From positions 124,238 through 188,237 of the forward strand of contig SJPJ01000001.1 in assembly GCA_007859835.1 (NCBI GenBank): a DNA stretch of 64,000 nucleotides, written 5' to 3'. This DNA comes from Novipirellula herctigrandis (GTDB lineage: Bacteria; Planctomycetota; Planctomycetia; Pirellulales; Pirellulaceae). Of this stretch, positions 1 to 7,755 are shown in pieces. The position numbers and the translations under genes were made by a program. The stretch's first letter is position 1. Each line of letters begins with the position of its first letter. The notes beneath the pieces were generated by a model. That model saw nothing but the letters and a program-made list of their open reading frames with translations, had not been told where the DNA came from and searched no databases.

Positions 1-66
1 ACCGTCGGTAGGTGGCACGTCGTCGGTAGGTGGCACGCCGTCAGTGGGTGGCACGCCGTCGGTGGG
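1..66 (-). repeat. 18-bp coding tandem repeat (VPPTDG units)
   Basis: About four copies of an 18-bp unit (ggtggcacgccgtcggta on the plus strand) lie at the window edge and encode VPPTDG-like units of the large CotH/LTD protein. The array may continue outside the window. It is probably a flexible linker before a further domain. Confidence 0.75.
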
Positions 67-3000
67 AGCGGTCGTGCCTTCGGGCGGACCGCCACCGGTG
101 GCGCCAACTAAGTCAAAGTAATCGGTATCCAGGTAAGGCCAACCTTCGGAAAAATTGCTCAGCGAGAACAGCTCTTTGGCTGTCGGCAATCGCCAGTCAT
201 CGTAGCCGCCAAGTTCAAAGCTATTGGCATGTTCGAGAGCCTCTTGGTAGCTCATCGAAACATCCGACGGCGTTTGCTGCCAAATCAAACCCGTATTCAA
301 GTCCGAAACGGTGCCATCGCCGTTATCTTCGAAAGCAAACTCAACACCATCGTATTGACCGTCTTGACCAAAAAAGGCTTCGCCTGCAGCTGGCTCGATA
401 ACATTACCTTCATTGTCGTAGCTGTCTTGCTGGCCGGTGTCGACAATCACATAGGATCCCGGTTCGACCACATGGTTGGCAATCGTGACAATCGCTGTGT
501 CGGTACTGTTTGCTCCGTCATCGTCCGTCACTTGAACGCCTACGGCAAAGATACCAGCCATCGAGGGGACGTACGTTGCAGTGACTCCGGTGGCGTCGTC
601 GTAATCGCCATCGTTATCGAGATCCCACGCATAGGAGACAATTGTTCCATCGGGGTCAACGGACCCGGAGGCGTCAAGGGTAAGCGCCACACCGGTATCG
701 CCGTTGTACGGGCCGCCGTCACTGGCCACGGGGGCGATGTTGGCCAATTCATTAACCGTGACGGTTGCGGTGTCGACGTTGGTTGCACCGTCATCGTCCG
801 TGACTTGAAGTCCAACCGTGAACGTTCCGGCCGTTGTCGCATCGAATGTGGTTGTCACACCAGTGGCATCATCGTACTCGCCATCGCTGTCCAAGTCCCA
901 TGCATACGTCGCGATCATGCCGTCCGTGTCGGTCGAATTGGCACCGCTCAGCGTGATCGTATCACCGACGGTTCCGGTGTAAGAACCTCCGGCTTCAGCC
1001 ATGGGGGCGACATTTCCGTCTGTCTCATTGGTATTCGCAGCTCCGGGCGTGGCGGCTGACAACACAACCAAAGTTGATGAACCATCGGGAAATCGACCAT
1101 ACGAAACATCCGTTGTTTGCTCGCCAAAGGTGACTGAATCAATCAAAGTCGATCCGTCAACGTTGTACAACAGGACGGACTCGCCACCGGCTGACAATTT
1201 AAACGACGCGTGATCGTCTCCCTGGTCGGTATCTTTATCGGCCCAAATAACGAGGTAACCGGCTGCGTCGATGGTTGAACCGTCCGGGAACTGCCACTGC
1301 ATCGGATCGCCAGCGTCATCCGTCAAATACATGCCACTGAGATCGACCGACGTCGTGCTAGGATTATACAGTTCGATCCAATCTTCAAACGCGCCCGCTT
1401 CGTCGGGATCCTCGACCACGTTGTCATTGTCGGCCATGATCTCGTTGACATAGATCTCCACCGTTTCGGGTTCCAGATCATACCCCTCCAAGACCGAAGA
1501 CAGGTAGTCTGCACGATCCCCGATAAAGCTGGTCAATCCGAAGATCGTTCTCCTGCCATCGATCAAATCGGTCGTCAAATTCTGTTCGAACTGCGCCGTC
1601 GTAAATTGTTTGTTGGTGTCAGCCGTCACATCATCGCGAATCAAATTGGCCAGTTCGTTGATCCGGGCGGTGGCGGAGGTGACGTCAAAACCTTCTTGCA
1701 GCATTTCGGCGAGGTCGCGAAGATACTCGGTACTGTATTCCTCGATCGCCCACAAGCTCTCGGCGAGCGGTCGTGGTTCGTCCTCGATGGGAGTCCCAGG
1801 AGGCCCCACCGCGATACCGGCCGGCAACCAAAATGGATCGATTTCAACAGGGTCTTGATTGCGTTCGGTGAATAATGTGAACGTGCCAAACGATTCGTTT
1901 ACATCCCAAAACAGATGCGTGAATTGACCCGTGTCGTCACGATCATAAAGGTAATAGTTGTGGGCCGCGCCAATGTACGAATCCAAATTCACAAACAGAT
2001 TATTTAGCGCTAACGAGGTGAGAGTGTCGTCGACGTCCAAGATCGGTTCGATCGCATCGGCCAACTCGCCCGACGGAGTGTTGTTGAGAACATCAATGAA
2101 TTCGATCAACTGTGAATAATCATTCGCGGTTTCGTTTGTCTTCAGTTCATAGAAATCTTCGTAATCCGCCTGGTCCGTCCCAAGATAGGTCAGGTCCGAA
2201 CCGAAATCGGCATTTGGATCTTGGGCCACCGCATCGTCCGCCGCGGTCCCCTTGTACAAGTTGCCGTCTTCATTGTCGGCAAACCGGCTTTGCACGAAAG
2301 TCTTGTCAAGTTGTTCTACCGCCGTGTACAGCCCGTAGTATTCTCCGTTGATGTAAACCTTGGTGTGGACGGCACGACCCACGCCTTCGACGAAGTTCGA
2401 GGCGTAATCGTAGAACAACTTCTCCCGCAGCATTGTCGGATCGCTGTAGTTGTTGTTCAGATTCAGCTTTTTCAAGCCCTGAAACGTTAACTCGTCGTTG
2501 TCTTCATCGTATTCGTCGAAGTCGATTTTGATCGACTTCTTCACGCCCGTTCCTTCAAAGGACGAATTCCCTTTGAAGCGAACGCCCACTTGGTCCAACG
2601 CGATTCCGTCACCAACAAAACTCGCCTCAAAATACGGGTCGTCGAGATCGTTCGCGTGAGAATCGTAGAGAGTGCTGTACCAATCAGCATCTTCAAACGT
2701 GATATGGATCTCGTGGACATAGCTGTCGTCAAAGAAGGCAGCCGACGGATCATCGATTGTGACGGGATCCCAGGGCGATGGTTCGTCTCCAATCATCGAA
2801 ACAACAATCGTTCCCGTGTCTGTGTCGGTCGCCCCATCGTCGTCGGTCACCTGCAAACCGACGATGAATGTTCCCACCGTTGTCGACGAGAAGTTTGCCG
2901 CCGCACCACTTGCGTCGTCGTACTCTCCGTCGTTGTCCAAGTCCCAAGCATAAGTCGCGATACTTCCATCGGTATCGCCGGACGCCGAAGCGGTCAGCGA

Positions 3001-3651
3001 AATCGTGTCCGCCGTTGTGCCTGAGTAAGGGCCACCGGCATCGGCGGTCGGCGCGACATTCGTATCACCAATTGCTGAGTTGGCAGCAGCGGGCGTCGGC
3101 GTCGTTAGCACGCTGATGGTTTCCCCGCCGTCGGGAGAACGTCCGTAGGCGACGTCGGTCGCCTGCGCGCCGAACTCGATCGAGTCGAGCTGAGTCGTAC
3201 CATCGGTGTCGTAAAGGGCAACCGTTTCGCCGCCCGAAGACAGCTTGAACGACGTATGGTTGTCACCTTGATCGTCATCACCATCCGCCCAAATCAAAAG
3301 AAAGGCACCTGCGGCAACGTTCGAATTATTCGGGAATTGCCACTGTGTGGGGTCGCTTGTGTCATCGGTCAGATACATGCCACTGAGGTCGACCGCCTCC
3401 GTGCTTGGATTGTAGATTTCAACCCAATCCTCAAACGCACCCGCTTCATCGGGATCTTCAATCGTTGCATCGTTATCGGCCATGATCTCGTTGATAAAGA
3501 GGTCACCGGCGAGCATTTGACGGGCTTCCAGTGATTCCGCAAGCAACCGACGAGAAGGCCGACGCCGCCGTGAACGTTTACGCTGCTGCGAGCGGCCAAG
3601 TCGAGAAAGTGTACGGCTGAAAAGACTTTGGGGGGTTGGCATATTGACCAT
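1..3651 (-). CDS. Large secreted CotH / lamin-tail / PKD / DUF1566 protein (C-terminus beyond the window)
   Basis: The frame is open from the ATG at 3651 to base 1, giving 1217 residues without a stop, so the C-terminus is missing. Order seen: a basic N-terminus with RRLLAESLEARQMLAG (the planctomycete secreted-giant type of leader); lamin-tail domain 1 at about 50-190 (FINEIMADN, DWVEIYNPS); a PKD-like domain at about 197-287; a CotH kinase-like domain at about 305-720 (VGVRFKGNSSF, LNLNNNYSD, FWDVNESFG); lamin-tail domain 2 at about 730-870; two more PKD-like domains at about 880-1057; and a DUF1566 (Lcl C-terminal) domain at about 1070-1178 (GLIWQQT, DDWRLPTAKEL). The visible end is a PPTDGV-type tandem repeat. 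An alternative start is the ATG at 3642. CotH domains are protein kinases in spore-forming bacteria; here a cell-surface or extracellular role is inferred. Confidence 0.9.
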   Translation of the reverse strand, partial: MVNMPTPQSLFSRTLSRLGRSQQRKRSRRRRPSRRLLAESLEARQMLAGDLFINEIMADNDATIEDPDEAGAFEDWVEIYNPSTEAVDLSGMYLTDDTSDPTQWQFPNNSNVAAGAFLLIWADGDDDQGDNHTSFKLSSGGETVALYDTDGTTQLDSIEFGAQATDVAYGRSPDGGETISVLTTPTPAAANSAIGDTNVAPTADAGGPYSGTTADTISLTASASGDTDGSIATYAWDLDNDGEYDDASGAAANFSSTTVGTFIVGLQVTDDDGATDTDTGTIVVSMIGDEPSPWDPVTIDDPSAAFFDDSYVHEIHITFEDADWYSTLYDSHANDLDDPYFEASFVGDGIALDQVGVRFKGNSSFEGTGVKKSIKIDFDEYDEDNDELTFQGLKKLNLNNNYSDPTMLREKLFYDYASNFVEGVGRAVHTKVYINGEYYGLYTAVEQLDKTFVQSRFADNEDGNLYKGTAADDAVAQDPNADFGSDLTYLGTDQADYEDFYELKTNETANDYSQLIEFIDVLNNTPSGELADAIEPILDVDDTLTSLALNNLFVNLDSYIGAAHNYYLYDRDDTGQFTHLFWDVNESFGTFTLFTERNQDPVEIDPFWLPAGIAVGPPGTPIEDEPRPLAESLWAIEEYSTEYLRDLAEMLQEGFDVTSATARINELANLIRDDVTADTNKQFTTAQFEQNLTTDLIDGRRTIFGLTSFIGDRADYLSSVLEGYDLEPETVEIYVNEIMADNDNVVEDPDEAGAFEDWIELYNPSTTSVDLSGMYLTDDAGDPMQWQFPDGSTIDAAGYLVIWADKDTDQGDDHASFKLSAGGESVLLYNVDGSTLIDSVTFGEQTTDVSYGRFPDGSSTLVVLSAATPGAANTNETDGNVAPMAEAGGSYTGTVGDTITLSGANSTDTDGMIATYAWDLDSDGEYDDATGVTTTFDATTAGTFTVGLQVTDDDGATNVDTATVTVNELANIAPVASDGGPYNGDTGVALTLDASGSVDPDGTIVSYAWDLDNDGDYDDATGVTATYVPSMAGIFAVGVQVTDDDGANSTDTAIVTIANHVVEPGSYVIVDTGQQDSYDNEGNVIEPAAGEAFFGQDGQYDGVEFAFEDNGDGTVSDLNTGLIWQQTPSDVSMSYQEALEHANSFELGGYDDWRLPTAKELFSLSNFSEGWPYLDTDYFDLVGATGGGPPEGTTAPTDGVPPTDGVPPTDDVPPTDG

Positions 3652-4272
3652 GGCCTCAATTCAAAAAGTTGACTAGACCACCCGGGTTTGGGATTCAGCT
3701 CATTGGGTGCTGAACTCGGAGTGGGACTGATTCTTTGTCGTTGAGAGCTAATGCGCCATTGAGCGGAGGACGGGGCCAAAAAATGTCGGAACTCCCAAAC
3801 CTGTTGCAAAAGTCGTCACGACTGTCGTGTTTATGTCGATAGCTCGAACCTCTTAACCCGTCACGATTTTGCGTTCGCTCAACGGCTCGCCATTACAGAA
3901 GTTTTGGACTTCCCAATAAATTTCTTGGCCCTTTTGTGCAAGTTTCGACGCATGTCTCTATCAAACGAATGATGCGTCGTGCGTTTTGGCGACTTCTGCT
4001 ACGACTTTACAGTAGACGGCACAACGCCAGCTTGGCTAAATCAATCCGTCGACACCAGCAAGTGGCTCGGCGCATCGATTGCTAACCGTGCGATTTAAAT
4101 GGCTTTTTTGATTGGCACTGTGGTTGGACACAGCATTCCTTTGTCGCCCCTCGCGAAGGTAGCGGTCTAAGGTGCAGTTCATCGCAGCCCCAAATAGATT
4201 GCATCCTTTGACTCGCTTTCCTATCAGGCTGAAACGCCAGCATCGAAAACAGTCATTCCAAAGATTAGAAAA
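3652..4272. other. Intergenic region between divergent CotH genes
   Basis: About 620 bp separates two divergent CotH-type genes. It should hold both promoters, but I see no convincing -35/-10 pair, operator, RNA gene or coding frame. Confidence 0.5.
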
Positions 4273-5964
4273 ATGAAAAAGAAACTTCTGTTGCTTCTCG
4301 GTGTCAGCGCGACGGTGACAGGGATTGTCTTTGCAAGCCGGCCCGAACGGTTTGGTTTTGGCGGCCCGGACTTTGCAGGCTTTCCGGGAGGTCCAGGCGT
4401 TCGCAATCGTACGGAACGGTCAATCGTCGATAGTTACGACACCGACGCGAGCGGTTGGCTCGACGCAAACGAACGTCAGATGGCTCGCAAAGCGATGGCG
4501 TCCGACCAAGGCCGAAGAGCCGGCCCTGGTGGTGGACCTATTGGTAGACGGGGAGGTCCAGGCCACAGCGAATCGTTGCTGTCGCAAACGCCCGGGCCGA
4601 ATGTCGCGGTTAACGAGGTTGAGGCCTATCCGGACAAGACACTTTACGACACCAGCATCCTGCGAACGGTGTTCTTGCAATTCGAAAACGATGAATGGGA
4701 ATCGGAGTTAGAAGCTTTTTATGCGACCGATGTGGATGTCCCGGCAACGATGATCGTTGATGGAGCGACATACGAACAAGTGGGAGTTCACTTTCGTGGG
4801 GCTTCGTCCTTTGACCATGTTTCGGCTGGCAGCAAGCGGTCGGTCAATGTGTCGCTCGACATGATTGACGAGGATCAAAACATCGACGGTTACAAGACGT
4901 TGAATCTGCTGAACTGCCATTGCGATCCATCCATGATGAGCAGCGTCCTGTATTCGCACATCGCTCGGCAATACATCCCCGTTCCCAAAGCCAACTTCGT
5001 TCACCTCGTTGTCAATGGCCAAAGCTGGGGGTTATACAACAGTGTTCAGCAGTTTGACAAAAAGTTCCTAAAAGAGAATTATGACGGATCAAAAGGGACA
5101 CGTTGGAAGGTCAGCGGCAGCCCGCACGCAGATGGTGGATTGCGTTATCTAGGCGACGATTTGGAACCGTACAAGTTGAGGTTTGAGATGAAGTCGAGCG
5201 ATGGTAAAAAAGCTTGGGCGGCGCTTGTACGATTGTGCAAAATTTTGAATCAGACGCCCAGTGAAGAGTTGCAATCCACGTTAGAGCCGATTCTTGACAT
5301 TGACGAAACGCTCAAGTTCCTCGCGCTCGACGTCGTACTCGCCAACAACGATGGCTACTGGACGCGGGCGAGTGACTACTACTTATTCCTCGATAAAGAT
5401 GGCAAATTCCACGTCATTCCGCACGACATGAACGAAGCATTTGCGCTGTCTGGCCCCGGACCAGTCGGCCCCGGACCAGGTGGTGTTAGCGGTCGGCGTG
5501 GCCCCGATGGTGGACCAAACGGCCGTGGTGGTCCCGACCCTAGACCGGGCGCCATCGGTAATTTTTTTGGAAGACTCCTTGGTGGACCCGGTGGGCCCCG
5601 CGGCGGTGGCCCCCTTCGTGCCCAGGTCGACACCGACCCGCTGGTCGACATCCGTAACGATCGTATGCCGCTGCGTAGCCGACTGCTGGCAGTACCCGAA
5701 TTACGTCAACGTTATCTGGAATACGTTCATCAAATGGCAAACGAATCGATTTCGTGGCAGCACTTAGGCCCGGTCGTTGAGGACTATCGGCAACTTATCG
5801 AACCGCTTGTAAAAGCAGACACGCGAAAGTTGACTTCGTATGAAGCATTTCAAGCGGCTGCGAATCCTGACACGGTGCCCGCGGAACACCCCATGTCGTT
5901 CCGGAAGTTCGCCGACGAGCGATCTGCCTTCTTAATCTCTGCTTGTAACAAAACGGGACAATGA
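4273..5964 (+). CDS. Secreted CotH kinase family protein with EF-hand-like motif
   Basis: A 563-residue protein starting with a Sec-type signal (MKKKLLLLLGVSATVTGIVFA). A calcium-binding-like loop, DTDASGWLDANE, lies at about residues 56-67. The CotH domain covers about 125-380 and 450-555: VGVHFRGASSFD, LNLLNCHCDPS, NDGYWTRASDYYLFLD and HDMNEAFALSG, the last carrying the D-x-N pair typical of CotH. A Gly/Pro/Arg-rich stretch (about 395-455, many GPGG and RRGPDGG units) interrupts the domain straight after that motif; similar Gly/Pro-rich tracts follow the signal peptide. The start is supported by the signal peptide, with an A-rich upstream stretch and only a weak ribosome binding site. It sits near two other small EF-hand-like or Pro/Gly-rich genes. 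Its substrate is unknown. Confidence 0.85.
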   Translation: MKKKLLLLLGVSATVTGIVFASRPERFGFGGPDFAGFPGGPGVRNRTERSIVDSYDTDASGWLDANERQMARKAMASDQGRRAGPGGGPIGRRGGPGHSESLLSQTPGPNVAVNEVEAYPDKTLYDTSILRTVFLQFENDEWESELEAFYATDVDVPATMIVDGATYEQVGVHFRGASSFDHVSAGSKRSVNVSLDMIDEDQNIDGYKTLNLLNCHCDPSMMSSVLYSHIARQYIPVPKANFVHLVVNGQSWGLYNSVQQFDKKFLKENYDGSKGTRWKVSGSPHADGGLRYLGDDLEPYKLRFEMKSSDGKKAWAALVRLCKILNQTPSEELQSTLEPILDIDETLKFLALDVVLANNDGYWTRASDYYLFLDKDGKFHVIPHDMNEAFALSGPGPVGPGPGGVSGRRGPDGGPNGRGGPDPRPGAIGNFFGRLLGGPGGPRGGGPLRAQVDTDPLVDIRNDRMPLRSRLLAVPELRQRYLEYVHQMANESISWQHLGPVVEDYRQLIEPLVKADTRKLTSYEAFQAAANPDTVPAEHPMSFRKFADERSAFLISACNKTGQ

Positions 5965-6098
5965 TAAACCCATAACACAAAATCGATACTGCGGCCTTGC
6001 TCTGCTTCACCGCAACCCATCTTGCACGCAAAGGTTTGCTGAAACGAAGTCCTCAGCGCCACGTTCTGCGTTCTTATGGAGAATACCATTTTCATGGG

Positions 6099-6752
6099 TT
6101 ACACAAGACGATCAAGGAACGATCCGGTCGCGCCGAATTGTTCGCTAAGCGATTGCTCAAATGCATCAAAATCGACACCGTTTTCGTCGAACAGACTCTT
6201 CATGGAAGATTGAAGATCATCTTGAGAAACATTACTGCCAGACTCGGAAGTCAACTCCGCAATGGTTTCGATCATCTGATTGATCAGTTCATCGATGGAC
6301 GCCTCGTCGACGCCAGCGGAAAGCAGAGCAGATTCTACTTCACTGGTTTCGCTTTCAGCTTCTCTACGGGGCGGAGGTCCGTTGGGGCGGCCCGCGCCTG
6401 ATGGGCCTCTGCCACCTGATGGGCCTCCCGCGCCTGATGCCGCTCTCGCGCCTGACACGCCGCCCGCTTGAATCGCTTCTTCGAATTCCCCCGAGTCGAT
6501 ACCGTTGGCTTCGAGAACATCATTGACCACGGATTGAAAAGCTTCGCGACTTGTCGCCCCCGAGGAGGACTCCGATTGTAGCGAAGTGATGGCTTCGTCA
6601 ATCTGTTCGAGTACACTGGCCGCCGTCGAATCATCCACTCCAATCGACTCCAGCGCCGATGCGATAGGTTCTTGCGGTGGTGGACCTTGCGGCCGTGAGT
6701 TGGAAGACGAAGATTGGCTGGGGAAAGCCGCCATTGAGTTGGAAATATTCAT
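6099..6752 (-). CDS. Unrecognised protein with two copies of an acidic helical domain
   Basis: A 217-residue protein read from the ATG at 6752 (MNISNSMAAF), with AAAGG about 12 bp upstream; an in-frame longer version would start at 6848 but lacks support. Residues about 25-90 and 145-215 are two copies of one acidic, Ser/Glu/Asp-rich module. Each has a [GV]VD-x-[ASTD]-S helix, an IxxI/IxxL helix, and a final segment like (L/F)(E/D)ENG(I/V)D(S/F)xxFE. They are joined by a Gly/Pro/Arg-rich linker (GAGGPSGGRGPSGAG). The GID/GVD turns followed by D..FE look like degenerate EF-hand loops, but no full DxDxDG loop is present. There is no signal peptide. The gene lies on the strand opposite to the flanking CotH and EF-hand genes. 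Function unknown. Confidence 0.7.
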   Translation of the reverse strand: MNISNSMAAFPSQSSSSNSRPQGPPPQEPIASALESIGVDDSTAASVLEQIDEAITSLQSESSSGATSREAFQSVVNDVLEANGIDSGEFEEAIQAGGVSGARAASGAGGPSGGRGPSGAGRPNGPPPRREAESETSEVESALLSAGVDEASIDELINQMIETIAELTSESGSNVSQDDLQSSMKSLFDENGVDFDAFEQSLSEQFGATGSFLDRLV

Positions 6753-7022
6753 GTTCAAAATTTGCCTTTCGTTGTGTAGGTGAAATGGGACTTGCCATGG
6801 CCATTGGCACATTTCTTTTCGGGTCCAGCTTGCCAAACTCTTGCACATTAAGCATGAAAACCAGCGGTTTTTTCGTTGTTTTTTGCTTTTTCAACTATTC
6901 GTGAAAATCTCTTGCAATGCTTGGCCCTTTGCCTGCGCCGATGGCGCATTGACAACGTGGCGGTTGTCTCACGAGCGCCCAACACAGCTTGTCAAACCTA
7001 ACTCTCTACGAGAAAACGAACC

Positions 7023-7583
7023 ATGAATCGTGCATTTCCATTCACCGTCATCGTCGGCATCGCACTTAGCTCGAGTATGCTATTTGCCCAACCTCCGGGA
7101 CGCGGGGGAGCTCCCGGGATGGGCCCTGGGGGGGGACCGCCGTTGGAAATGATCATTCAGTTGTTCACGCAAGCGGACGTCAACGGAGATGGCACCGTGA
7201 CCAGGGCGGAACTAACGGCGGTCCTTCAAAACCAAAGACGCGGCAATCAATTTGGTCGCGGTGGCCCGCCTCCCCAAGGTGGCGTTTTTGGACAAGACAA
7301 CCAACAAGCGCGGAACCAGCCACGGCAAGACGGCGGCCCCCAAGGGTCGCCGCCAAAGCCCGGTCAAGTGTTGCCCGAACCAGTTGCGCAGTCACTTAAC
7401 CTCAGCGCTCGCCAGGAGCGTCAATTGACCGCGTTACAAGCCGACGTCGATAAACGCCTCGCTTTAATCTTGACGGACGAGCAAGAAGAACAGCTTGAAA
7501 ACTTTCAGCCACCGCATGGCCCCGACCACGCCGCCAATGGCGACGGTGATCAAAAAAAAGGGCGGCCTCAACGTCCTGAATGA
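7023..7583 (+). CDS. Small secreted EF-hand protein, Gly/Pro/Gln-rich
   Basis: A 186-residue protein with a Sec signal (MNRAFPFTVIVGIALSSSMLFAQ). A Gly/Pro tract is followed by one clear EF-hand loop, ADVNGDGTVTRAEL, at about residues 57-70. A Gly/Gln/Pro-rich low-complexity stretch comes next, then a helical segment (LSARQERQLTALQADVDKRLALILTDEQEEQLENF) and a charged tail. Planctomycetes carry many such small secreted EF-hand proteins. The helical part resembles the Spy/CpxP-like 'LTDEQ' helices seen in periplasmic proteins, but this is only a resemblance. A calcium-dependent extracellular or cell-wall role is inferred from the EF-hand alone. It starts 270 bp from the divergent duplicated-domain gene. 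Confidence 0.8.
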   Translation: MNRAFPFTVIVGIALSSSMLFAQPPGRGGAPGMGPGGGPPLEMIIQLFTQADVNGDGTVTRAELTAVLQNQRRGNQFGRGGPPPQGGVFGQDNQQARNQPRQDGGPQGSPPKPGQVLPEPVAQSLNLSARQERQLTALQADVDKRLALILTDEQEEQLENFQPPHGPDHAANGDGDQKKGRPQRPE

Positions 7584-7755
7584 CACTCGTTTCGATCCGC
7601 GAATGGTTTGACGACTTTCGCTACAGGATGATTCACGGCGTTTGATGATACGTGGCAAAATACCAACGACCAACGGCAATGCGTAACCACTCTTCGATCG
7701 GCACGTCACTTCGCTTGCGGTCGTAACGCAATACGTGTTTTGCTAGAATAGACGA

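Noticed and set aside
229-1059. Plus-strand 276-codon open frame
   Set aside because: It is antisense to the large CotH/LTD gene, whose minus-strand frame is open over the whole region and shows known domains.
5379-5651. Minus-strand Pro/Gly-rich 90-codon frame
   Set aside because: Antisense of the Gly/Pro tract in the CotH gene.
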